Shown: positions 1 to 5,215, numbered from the stretch's first letter. The stretch is DNA of 5,284 nt from Candidatus Azambacteria bacterium RBG_16_47_10 (GCA_001773975.1 MEYI01000040.1:3957-9240); one strand, 5' to 3'. Numbers and translations: made by a program. Notes: generated from the letters alone by a model not told the origin.

Positions 1-897
1 GCAAACAAAAAGCAGCATCCCTCGTATCCGGCAAAGGTCAGGCAGAAATGGTATTTCTTGGTCGACAAGGCGGGAAAGACGGTTGATGACGTGTGCGATC
101 TGTATTTCATCTCCCGCAAAACGTACTACAAATGGAAAAAGATCGATCAGGGAGACAGAGAATATATTTCAAAGAAAGAGCATCCGGGGACCAAGCTTAA
201 AGGAGAGATCAGAGAGTTTGCAGTCAAAGAAAAACTCCGCATCAATTACGGTCCGAAGAAAATGAAGCTTCTGCTCAAGAGGAGGTTTGGCATCGACGTA
301 TCGACGACGGCAATCTACAAGTTATACAAAAAGAAAGGACTTATTCGAAGACCTCAAAAGAAGCTCCCTTGGTATACCCCGCTTAAAGAAGCGATAATAC
401 CGAAGAAACCGGGCGACGTGGTGCAGATGGATGCGAAATACGTTTGGGAAGACGCTCTGCGCACATATCAGCGCACGTTCATTGATATTTACACGGGAAC
501 GCAGTTTGCAACGATTACTAACACGATGACATCGGAAGATACCGTTAATGCATTTCTCGAAGCGGAACAGTATTTTCCATTTAAAATTCTTGGGATACAA
601 ACGGACAATGGCAGTGAGAACCGGGGAGATTTTCACCAGCATCTTGGACAAAAAGGAATTGCTCACTATTTCATTCCAAAGTCATCGCCTACATGGGACG
701 GAGCGGTTGAAAGAGCTCATGGAGTTATTGATCAGGAGTTCTATCTCAATCCAACAAGACCGTGGAAAACACTCGGAGAATATATTCGCTTTTACAATTA
801 CGAACGCATTCATCTGGGAAAATATTTAAACGGCATGATACCGGTCGAAAAGTATCATTATTATTTATCCACAGTGTCACCCTTGAAGGTTAACTAA
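1..897 (+). CDS. DDE transposase/integrase (IS3/IS481-like), 5' end cut off by window edge
   Basis: This protein catalyses strand transfer for an insertion sequence. The frame is open from base 1, so the true start lies upstream; a TTG at 58 is only an internal codon. The visible order is an N-terminal helix-turn-helix-like region (about 46-150, with the segment SRKTYYKWKK), a basic linker, then an rve-type catalytic core. The likely catalytic acids are Asp at 430-432 (in VVQMDAKYVW), Asp at 604-606 (in IQTDNGSEN) and Glu at 709-711 (in WDGAVERAHG). The Glu lies 35 residues after the second Asp, close to the D-35-E spacing of the IS3/IS481 group. The C-terminus has the usual FYNYERIHLG-type segment, and the gene stops at TAA 895-897. 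The core looks intact, so it may be active. No companion OrfA and no left IS end are in view, so the exact family is uncertain. It converges on the minus-strand gene at 949. Confidence 0.88.
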   Translation, partial: ANKKQHPSYPAKVRQKWYFLVDKAGKTVDDVCDLYFISRKTYYKWKKIDQGDREYISKKEHPGTKLKGEIREFAVKEKLRINYGPKKMKLLLKRRFGIDVSTTAIYKLYKKKGLIRRPQKKLPWYTPLKEAIIPKKPGDVVQMDAKYVWEDALRTYQRTFIDIYTGTQFATITNTMTSEDTVNAFLEAEQYFPFKILGIQTDNGSENRGDFHQHLGQKGIAHYFIPKSSPTWDGAVERAHGVIDQEFYLNPTRPWKTLGEYIRFYNYERIHLGKYLNGMIPVEKYHYYLSTVSPLKVN

Positions 898-905
898 ACA
901 GTCTT

Positions 906-951
906 TATAAAAAAAGCTCCCCGGCGCATATTCTGCCGGGGAGCGGTGTTA
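906..951 (-). terminator. Rho-independent terminator of the minus-strand gene, possibly bidirectional
   Basis: A perfect 10-bp stem (arms 916-925 and 935-944, GCTCCCCGGC and its complement) encloses a 9-nt loop. Read on the minus strand, the hairpin begins 4 nt after the stop codon of the cysteine-rich gene and is followed at once by a run of T residues (complement of the A-tract at 909-915), the classic intrinsic terminator. On the plus strand the hairpin is followed by the weaker T-rich GTGTTATTTTA, so it may also block read-through from the transposase gene. Confidence 0.9.
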
Positions 952-1476
952 TTTTACTATCGTTCCTGTGTCGTTTGGGTTGGAAAGATCGTTCACGATG
1001 ATCGCTTTTCCGCCCGAGCCCAATGCTATTTCGAGCGGTGATGGCACCCGTTTTACTTTTCCGGGAGGATACCAGAATCCCACGCGATCTACGCCGCTGA
1101 GTGCGCATTCCCACCCCAGACATCCAACATATCGTGCCGGCTCTTTGATGGAGACCGGATCAATACGACGCGGATCTTCTTCCGTATAGGGTACCGCATA
1201 ATCTGGAACCGTGAAGTGCGATGCGGGAACATAGAGCGTGATAGGGTCCCCGATGAATATCGGTTTTCCACACCATGCACACCGGATCGTCATTTTTTCG
1301 ATGCATGCAAGGCAGTATTTTACAGATCCGTTTTCCTGGGGCGGCATAGAGATGATGATAGATTCCCCAAATGCGCTTATCGGGCCTTTTATAGCCGTTG
1401 TATGGCCGCATTGTGCCATGGTGTAGATGGTTCGATCCTTCAGAATGTGCAAACGCTTCGCTATCCATTTCAGCAT
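949..1476 (-). CDS. Cysteine-rich, probably zinc-binding hypothetical protein, 175 aa
   Basis: I do not recognise the family. The start at 1476 is chosen because AGGAGG lies 7 nt upstream; a longer open frame back to 1551 would run through this ribosome binding site and its promoter. Cysteines come in metal-site-like groups: C23-G-H25, C55-x2-C58, C66-x2-C69 (in RCAWCGKPIFIGDP) and C119-x4-C124 (in GCLGWEC). The two CxxC pairs, 7 residues apart, could form one four-cysteine zinc ribbon, and C23/H25 with C119/C124 a second site. There is no signal peptide or membrane segment, and the N-terminus is basic. The C-terminal part (about 130-175) is rich in Gly, Pro and Val. The gene has its own promoter and terminator, so it is a single-gene unit. 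Its role could be nucleic-acid binding or structural; the sequence does not decide. Confidence that it is a real gene is high, function unknown. Confidence 0.8.
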   Translation of the reverse strand: MLKWIAKRLHILKDRTIYTMAQCGHTTAIKGPISAFGESIIISMPPQENGSVKYCLACIEKMTIRCAWCGKPIFIGDPITLYVPASHFTVPDYAVPYTEEDPRRIDPVSIKEPARYVGCLGWECALSGVDRVGFWYPPGKVKRVPSPLEIALGSGGKAIIVNDLSNPNDTGTIVK

Positions 1477-1483
1477 GGCATAT

Positions 1484-1489
1484 CCTCCT
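1484..1489 (-). promoter_or_regulatory. Consensus Shine-Dalgarno site of the cysteine-rich gene
   Basis: The plus-strand CCTCCT reads AGGAGG on the minus strand, 7 nt before the ATG at 1476-1474. It decides the start of this gene. It stands out because none of the other genes in the window has a comparable site. Confidence 0.85.
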
Positions 1490-1533
1490 GTATATGTGGG
1501 TTTACGTTTTGTCAATGAACGCGAGTATAGGAG

Positions 1534-1562
1534 ACTGTACCAGACATTCATTAATGAGTCAA
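1534..1562 (-). promoter_or_regulatory. Sigma70-type promoter of the cysteine-rich gene
   Basis: On the minus strand, TTGACT (1562-1557) and TACAGT (1539-1534) are separated by exactly 17 nt. The bases just before the -10 are TGG, giving an extended -10 (TGn). Transcription would start near 1527 and leave a leader of about 50 nt before the ATG at 1476. A 10-bp palindrome, TCATTAATGA (1548-1557), sits in the spacer and touches the -35 element, so it could be an operator. A nearby TATACT (1529-1524) is an alternative -10 but lacks a well-spaced -35. Confidence 0.6.
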
Positions 1563-1643
1563 AAATCCATACACGGCTTTATTTTACGCAAGCTTTGCCA
1601 GATAAATCACGTTTTATAATACAATAAATAGAAAATCAGGGGA

Positions 1644-1672
1644 TTGTTTTTTTATCTGCTTTCTTATATAAT
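1644..1672 (+). promoter_or_regulatory. Sigma70-type promoter of the lemA-htpX operon
   Basis: TTGTTT (1644-1649) and a perfect TATAAT (1667-1672) are 17 nt apart. Transcription would start near 1679, about 20 nt before the lemA ATG at 1700. That rules out the in-frame TTG at 1673 as the start. A second perfect TATAAT at 1615-1620 is preceded by TTGCCA (1595-1600), but with a spacer of only 14 nt it is the weaker candidate. Confidence 0.6.
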
Positions 1673-1699
1673 TTGTGCATTATCAGTGATATTTTTTAT

Positions 1700-2251
1700 A
1701 TGAAATACATCATCATTATTCCGGTTGCGATAGTCGTTATTCTCATCATTATTTATAACCGTTTCGTGCGGCTTGCAAACCGTGTTGCAGAGGCGTGGTC
1801 TGATATCGAGGTGCAAATGAAGCGCCGATACGACCTGATCCCGAATTTGGTGGAAACGGTTAAGGGATATGCAACCCATGAGAAGGGTGTATTTGAAAGC
1901 GTTACGCAGGCTCGTGCAGCGGCAATGGGCGCCACTTCGCTTGCCGATCACGCAAAGGCTGAGAATATGCTTTCAAGCACGCTGAAATCATTGTTTGCCG
2001 TATCAGAGGCATATCCTCAGCTCCGCGCAAATGAGAATTTTCTCGATTTGCAGAAAGAATTGACCGACGCGGAGGATAAGATCCAGGCGGCACGCCGATT
2101 CTATAACGGCAATGTGCGCGACTACAACACGTTGCTTGAATCATTCCCGTCCAATCTCATTGGTAAGGCATTTTCATTCGCCCGCAAAGAGTTCTTCGAG
2201 CTCGCCGAAAGCCAGGCGGCGGCGAAAGAACCGGTTGCTGTGAAGTTCTAG
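1700..2251 (+). CDS. lemA: LemA family membrane-anchored protein, 183 aa
   Basis: LemA proteins are small, helical, single-span membrane proteins. Their molecular role is not firmly settled, but they are repeatedly found beside HtpX-type proteases. Residues 3-18 form one hydrophobic segment (YIIIIPVAIVVILIII), followed by the family signature in order: YNRFVRLANRV, then AWSDIEVQMKRRYDLIPNLV, then VKGYATHEKGVF (about 19-66). The rest is predicted long helices, as in the family, and the length is typical. The ATG at 1700 is chosen over the TTG at 1673 because it directly precedes the membrane segment and lies downstream of the promoter at 1644-1672. No clear Shine-Dalgarno is seen. The N-terminus probably sits outside or in the membrane with the helical domain on one face; the topology is not shown by the sequence. 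It is likely the first gene of an operon with htpX, 50 bp downstream. Confidence 0.93.
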   Translation: MKYIIIIPVAIVVILIIIYNRFVRLANRVAEAWSDIEVQMKRRYDLIPNLVETVKGYATHEKGVFESVTQARAAAMGATSLADHAKAENMLSSTLKSLFAVSEAYPQLRANENFLDLQKELTDAEDKIQAARRFYNGNVRDYNTLLESFPSNLIGKAFSFARKEFFELAESQAAAKEPVAVKF

Positions 2252-2262
2252 TATTTTTTATT

Positions 2263-2289
2263 ATTTTCTAGATTCCATTTTCTAGATTC
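2263..2289 (+). repeat. Tandem 13-bp repeat in the lemA-htpX gap
   Basis: ATTTTCTAGATTC occurs twice (2263-2275 and 2277-2289), period 14. A third TTCTAG lies at the lemA stop codon (2246-2251). The repeat fills most of the 50-bp T-rich gap before htpX. It is probably a slippage expansion. Its U-rich transcript would be unstructured leader for htpX, which has no Shine-Dalgarno site. Confidence 0.85.
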
Positions 2290-2301
2290 TGGTTTCTATT
2301 C

Positions 2302-3207
2302 ATGAGCACGATATATACTCATCAGGATGCAAGCGTACGCAAGACGTGGCTGATCATGTCGTTGTTTTTGGTATCCGTTATCGCGGTGGGGTGGGTGTTT
2401 GCGCAAGCATGGCAGTCTTCCGGAGTTTTGTATTTCGCAGTTGTATTTGCCATTCTCACTAATTTTTTCAGTTATTGGTATTCCGATAAGCTCGTGCTTA
2501 TGATGACGCACGCAAAAGAAGTGCAAAAGGCGCAGGCGCCGGAGCTGTATCGTATCGTTGAGAATCTGGCGATCACGGCGGGTTTGCCGACGCCGAAAGT
2601 GTATGTGATCAATGATCCGGCCCCGAATGCATTCGCCACGGGAAGAAATGCGGAGCACGCGGTCATTGCCGTTACCACAGGCATTTTGACGCGGTTGAAT
2701 AAGACGGAGCTTGAAGGAGTGCTTGCTCATGAGTTTTCACACATCGGCAATAAAGACATGCTCGTCTCTACAGTAACGGTCGTGCTTGTCGGATTTATCG
2801 CGCTTTTGTCTGATATGTTTTTACGATGGACATGGTTTGGCGGTTCTCATAGGGATAACCGCGATAGCAGGGTGCAGATGATATTTATGGTGATAGCGAT
2901 CGCACTCGCAATTCTTGCACCGATCATCGCCACGCTGTTTCGTCTTGCGGTGTCGCGTAAGCGCGAATTTCTTGCTGATGCATCGGGTGCATTGCTTACA
3001 AGAAACCCGGAAGGGCTTGCAACCGCGTTGGTAAAAATATCGCAGGACCCCCACGAGTTACAGACCGCAAATCATGCGACCGCGCATTTATTCATTGCTA
3101 ATCCGTTTAAAAATGGCGGAGGCACCACGAGCTGGCTCACAAAGATGTTCATGACCCATCCGCCGATTGAAGCACGGGTGCAAGCGCTTCGTGAGATGAA
3201 TATATAA
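2302..3207 (+). CDS. htpX: HtpX-type membrane zinc metalloprotease (M48), 301 aa
   Basis: HtpX is an inner-membrane endopeptidase that degrades misfolded or damaged membrane proteins. Two hydrophobic segments lie near the N-terminus (about 16-34 and 41-60), followed by the protease domain. The zinc motif HEFSH is at residues 143-147 (H143, E144, H147 in VLAHEFSHIGNKD). The third ligand is probably E222, in SRKREFLADASG. Two further hydrophobic segments lie between them (about 155-174 and 191-213), as in the family. The NDPAPNAFATGR stretch (104-115) is also typical of M48 proteases. All key residues are present and the length is usual, so it should be active. It begins at ATG 2302, 50 bp after lemA, without a recognisable Shine-Dalgarno. 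A small acidic gene follows 4 nt after its stop. Co-transcription from the promoter upstream of lemA is likely. Confidence 0.95.
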   Translation: MSTIYTHQDASVRKTWLIMSLFLVSVIAVGWVFAQAWQSSGVLYFAVVFAILTNFFSYWYSDKLVLMMTHAKEVQKAQAPELYRIVENLAITAGLPTPKVYVINDPAPNAFATGRNAEHAVIAVTTGILTRLNKTELEGVLAHEFSHIGNKDMLVSTVTVVLVGFIALLSDMFLRWTWFGGSHRDNRDSRVQMIFMVIAIALAILAPIIATLFRLAVSRKREFLADASGALLTRNPEGLATALVKISQDPHELQTANHATAHLFIANPFKNGGGTTSWLTKMFMTHPPIEARVQALREMNI

Positions 3208-3211
3208 TGCT

Positions 3212-3517
3212 ATGGGAATGGAACAGCATTTTGAAGAAACACCAAGGGAGCGCGTATTGCATGAGGAATTCGATGCAATACAAAACGATCCGCATCTAGA
3301 GGGTGTTTTATGGGATGATCTTGAGGTAAAAGATATGGCATTGCTAGAAAAACTTTTACACGGTACGCTTGCGGATGCAGATATCAGCAGGCGGACGGAT
3401 GAACTCGAAACAGAAGGGCGCGCGCGGGGAGATGCCAGCGTTGATTTTGCAGTAATGCTTCGAAATAAATTGATCTCCCAAAAGTATTTCGAAGGGCATA
3501 AAACAGGAAATGCATAA
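3212..3517 (+). CDS. Small acidic hypothetical protein linked to htpX, 101 aa
   Basis: I do not recognise this protein. It begins 4 nt after the htpX stop (ATG 3212, or the second in-frame ATG at 3218, which would drop two residues), so it is probably translated from the same transcript. It is soluble and charged, with many Glu and Asp residues and little Cys or Trp. It is predicted mostly helical: EETPRERVLHEEFDAIQ (about 8-24), MALLEKLLHGTLADAD (about 42-57) and FAVMLRNKLISQKYFEG (about 79-95). There are no membrane segments, signal peptide or obvious catalytic motif. The base composition matches htpX rather than the AT-rich genes to the right. Tight linkage suggests a helper or regulator of the protease, but that is inference only. 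Confidence 0.65.
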   Translation: MGMEQHFEETPRERVLHEEFDAIQNDPHLEGVLWDDLEVKDMALLEKLLHGTLADADISRRTDELETEGRARGDASVDFAVMLRNKLISQKYFEGHKTGNA

Positions 3518-3547
3518 ATAATTTGAGGATTTGCAGTGCGCGCGATT

Positions 3548-3666
3548 GCTCCCTGTTTGTCCGAGAGTGCAGCGATTGGTAACAAACAGCAGTCCAGCGA
3601 GGCGATAGCCGAGTCGCGGCTCCCTGTTTGTCCGAGAGCTCAGCGATCGGTAACAAACAGCAGTCC
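3548..3666. repeat. Two 48-bp direct repeats, each an imperfect hairpin
   Basis: Copies at 3548-3595 and 3619-3666 (period 71) differ at only 3 of 48 positions. Both begin GCTCCCTGTTTGTCCGAGAG and end GGTAACAAACAGCAGTCC. Within each copy CTGTTTGT pairs with ACAAACAG, and CCGA pairs with TCGG in copy 2 or TTGG in copy 1, giving a stem of about 12 bp with a small bulge. The segment between copies (3597-3617) can also fold: GCGA-GGC pairs with GCC and TCGC. Two differences fall in the loop. The third keeps pairing through a G-U. The region has no plausible gene, because the 71-nt period puts the copies in different reading frames. It could be a dispersed palindromic (REP/MITE-like) element or a structured RNA. 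It lies just before the tRNA gene. Confidence 0.85.
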
Positions 3667-3691
3667 CGATATTTCAAATTTTCTTTTGCGC

Positions 3692-3778
3692 GGAGGGTTC
3701 GCATAGTGGCCTAGTGCGCTCGCTTGGAAAGCGGGTATACCTTAACCGGTATCGAGAGTTCAAATCTCTCACCCTCCG
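3692..3778 (+). tRNA. tRNA-Ser, anticodon GGA, CCA not encoded
   Basis: The cloverleaf is complete. Acceptor GGAGGGT (3692-3698) pairs with ACCCTCC (3771-3777). The D stem is GCA/TGC (3701-3703 and 3715-3717) with GG in its loop. The anticodon stem is CTCGC/GCGGG with loop TTGGAAA (3724-3730) and anticodon GGA at 3726-3728. The long variable arm ATACC/GGTAT (3737-3752) is typical of serine tRNAs. The T stem is GAGAG/CTCTC with loop TTCAAAT (3759-3765). The discriminator is G3778, as expected for Ser. The next bases are CTT, so CCA must be added after transcription. It decodes UCC and UCU. The 3' half is duplicated just downstream. Confidence 0.96.
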
Positions 3779-3854
3779 CTTTGTCTGAATATAAAAAAAG
3801 TGGGTGAAAGCGGGTATACCTTAACCGGTATCGAGAGTTCAAATCTCTCACCCT
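3727..3854. repeat. 49-bp direct repeat made of the tRNA-Ser 3' half (att-like)
   Basis: Bases 3727-3775 and 3806-3854 are identical over 49 bp, offset by 79 bp. The repeat runs from inside the anticodon loop to the acceptor 3' strand, which is the part of tRNA genes that tyrosine integrases commonly use and duplicate as attachment sites. The 30 bp between the copies carries no gene. An AT-rich region begins right after the second copy. No integrase gene is visible, so an att origin is inferred, and a simple tandem duplication remains possible. Confidence 0.8.
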
Positions 3855-3860
3855 TCGCCA
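3799..3860 (+). pseudogene. Truncated tRNA-Ser remnant carrying an encoded CCA end
   Basis: This copy holds half of the anticodon loop, the 3' anticodon strand, the whole variable arm and the T arm. It ends ACCCTTC, G (3857), CCA (3858-3860). The D arm and the anticodon itself are missing. Upstream it has only AGTGGGT (3799-3805), whose GGGT can pair with ACCC of the acceptor 3' strand. It differs from the complete tRNA at one base of the acceptor (C3776 versus T3855) and in having CCA. The acceptor 5' strand of the complete tRNA could still pair with this end through one G-U. It may therefore be the displaced original 3' end of the gene. Confidence 0.75.
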
Positions 3861-3878
3861 AGATGATAAAATTAAAAT

Positions 3879-4622
3879 ATGAAATTAATATCAATTAATA
3901 TCGAAGCAAATAAACACTGTTATAATGTTTTGGATTTTATCACAAAAGAAAAACCTGAAGTAGTTTGCCTGCAAGAACTCTTGGAAGAAGACTTCGATAG
4001 ATTTAAAGAAGAATTAAACAAGAGCGGTGTTTTCAAGGCATCCGGGTATTTTTTTTCTGATATTCCACGCTACAAGGATATTAGGGACAAAAAACATGGA
4101 GTAGCAATTTTTGCAAAAAATATTTTTGACTCCGGATCAATTTTTTACGAAGGCAAAGAGGAAAATATTTCTAAACCACTCGAAGAATATCTATCAGACG
4201 AAAAGATTTACAAAAATCATGTTCTGCTGTGGGCAGATATTAAAGATAGCAATGATGCTCTATTTAAATTTATCGTAACTCAGATGCCTGTAACTAAAGA
4301 AGGAGAATCAAGTCCCTATCAATTAGAAGTACTCAATTCACTTTTAATAGAACTTAGCTCTCTTGGAGAATTTGTACTATGTGGCGACATGAACGCTCCT
4401 AGGGGCAAAGAAACGTTTAGGCGTTTAGCAGAAAAATATAAAGATAATATTCCCTTAGAATACAAAACCAGTATCGACCAAAATCTACACAGAGTTAAGG
4501 GAGTACAATTTATGATTGATAGTCTTTTTACGACACCTGCTTATAAAGCCTCAAATGTACGATTAGTAGATGGTGTCAGTGACCACATGGCCGTTGTGGC
4601 TGATGTTTATAAGGATCAGTAA
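3879..4622 (+). CDS. Endonuclease/exonuclease/phosphatase (EEP) family hydrolase, 247 aa
   Basis: EEP-fold enzymes are metal-dependent phosphoesterases acting on nucleic acids, inositol phosphates or sphingolipids. The motifs appear in order: N7 (LISINIE), E33 (VVCLQEL), the strand HGVAIFAK (73-80), GDMNAPRG (169-176, with D170 and N172), D214 (FMIDSLF) and S234-D235-H236 (VSDHMAVVADV). These match the metal-binding and catalytic set of the superfamily. One oddity is the position that normally carries a His after the strand before the GD.N motif. Here it is Gln (Q135, in FIVTQMPVT). There is no signal peptide or membrane segment, so the protein is probably cytoplasmic and its substrate cannot be told. 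It starts 18 nt after the tRNA remnant, with no Shine-Dalgarno. Codons are strongly A/T-ending, unlike lemA and htpX, which suggests recent transfer. Confidence 0.85.
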   Translation: MKLISINIEANKHCYNVLDFITKEKPEVVCLQELLEEDFDRFKEELNKSGVFKASGYFFSDIPRYKDIRDKKHGVAIFAKNIFDSGSIFYEGKEENISKPLEEYLSDEKIYKNHVLLWADIKDSNDALFKFIVTQMPVTKEGESSPYQLEVLNSLLIELSSLGEFVLCGDMNAPRGKETFRRLAEKYKDNIPLEYKTSIDQNLHRVKGVQFMIDSLFTTPAYKASNVRLVDGVSDHMAVVADVYKDQ

Positions 4623-4653
4623 TTTAATTCTTATTTTATAGCAAGTCATTTCC

Positions 4654-4672
4654 AGCAGTGTACGAAACTGCT
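4654..4672 (+). terminator. Weak hairpin after the EEP gene
   Basis: AGCAGT (4654-4659) and ACTGCT (4667-4672) form a 6-bp stem with a 7-nt loop, about 30 nt after the EEP stop. The downstream bases TTCAAATTTTC are only moderately T-rich, so this is at best a weak terminator and may be chance. Confidence 0.3.
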
Positions 4673-4678
4673 TTCAAA

Positions 4679-4707
4679 TTTTCAAAAATCGTTTCCGACC
4701 ATAAAAT
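4679..4707 (+). promoter_or_regulatory. Possible promoter of the C39-like peptidase gene
   Basis: TTTTCA (4679-4684) and TAAAAT (4702-4707) are 17 nt apart and match 4 of 6 and 5 of 6 consensus bases. Transcription would start near 4714, about 40 nt before the ATG at 4754. In such AT-rich DNA the match could easily be chance. Confidence 0.3.
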
Positions 4708-4753
4708 TTTGGAAGCCCGACTTCTGGATATCTAAAAGACATCATGTGAATAA

Positions 4754-5206
4754 ATGAAAATCATCATTCCTTACCACAAACAAAAAAGGGATCATTATTG
4801 CGGTCCAGCAACATTACAAATGGCTTTTGCTTTTTTTAAGTACCGCATATCCCAAAGCAAGCTGGCCAAACAGGCGAAAACAAATCTCAAAACAGGGACA
4901 AGTCATAGGGGCATGATTAACGCAATTAAAATAAACGGATTTCAATACCAAACAATCAAGGGTTCTGATTTTAATAAAATAAGCGTTTTTTTAAAAAAAC
5001 ATTTACCGATAATCGTAAATTTCATCGAGCCGAGTCATAATGAGGGCCATTATGCTATCGTTGTCGGAATTACAAAAACAAAAATCATTTTAAACGACCC
5101 TTGGAATGGAAATAACTTTGTGATGTCCCGAAACATTTTTTTCAAGCGCTGGCATGATAGCAAAAATACTGCAAAAAAATGGATGCTTATACTCTATAAA
5201 GAATAA
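4754..5206 (+). CDS. Stand-alone C39-like cysteine peptidase, 150 aa
   Basis: C39 peptidases are papain-fold domains that cut leader peptides, typically after Gly-Gly, and are usually fused to ABC exporters. Here the domain stands alone. The expected residues are present: Q10 as oxyanion-hole residue 6 before C16 (IPYHKQKRDHYCGPATLQM), catalytic H99 in EGHYAIVVGI, and D115 in ILNDPWNG. The length fits one domain, without transmembrane helices, nucleotide-binding domain or signal peptide, so it would be cytoplasmic unless exported by an unknown route. No double-glycine precursor or transporter is in the window. The ATG at 4754 has no Shine-Dalgarno; an upstream ATG runs into a stop at once. 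Composition is AT-rich like the EEP gene 131 bp upstream. The family is well supported, but the substrate is unknown and a general proteolytic or non-leader role is possible. Confidence 0.82.
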   Translation: MKIIIPYHKQKRDHYCGPATLQMAFAFFKYRISQSKLAKQAKTNLKTGTSHRGMINAIKINGFQYQTIKGSDFNKISVFLKKHLPIIVNFIEPSHNEGHYAIVVGITKTKIILNDPWNGNNFVMSRNIFFKRWHDSKNTAKKWMLILYKE

Positions 5207-5215
5207 TGTCATAGA

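Noticed and set aside
58..897. TTG at 58 as the start of the transposase
   Set aside because: The same frame is open and protein-like back to base 1, so the gene enters from outside the window.
1216..1518. Plus-strand open frames opposite the cysteine-rich gene
   Set aside because: They are antisense shadows without ribosome sites, and the minus strand has promoter, ribosome site and terminator.
1477..1551. 25-residue N-terminal extension of the minus-strand gene
   Set aside because: It would translate through the AGGAGG site and begin next to the promoter; the ATG at 1476 has the right spacing.
1673..1699. TTG at 1673 as lemA start
   Set aside because: It overlaps the end of the TATAAT element and lies before the expected transcription start; the ATG at 1700 leads directly into the membrane anchor.
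3207..3209. ATG overlapping the htpX stop as start of the next gene
   Set aside because: It is in a different frame from the 101-residue open frame.
3088..3585. Minus-strand open frame opposite the small acidic gene
   Set aside because: It is antisense to the end of htpX and the acidic gene, with a low-complexity Ser-rich translation and no start signal.
3548..3666. CRISPR array
   Set aside because: There are only two repeat units, they are 48 bp with strong internal pairing, the single spacer is itself partly palindromic, and no cas gene is present.
3384..3704. Minus-strand open frame over the 48-bp repeats
   Set aside because: It crosses both structured repeats in different frames and runs into the tRNA gene, so it is a chance open frame.
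3779..3798. Terminator after tRNA-Ser
   Set aside because: No hairpin precedes the short T or A runs, so termination here is not supported.
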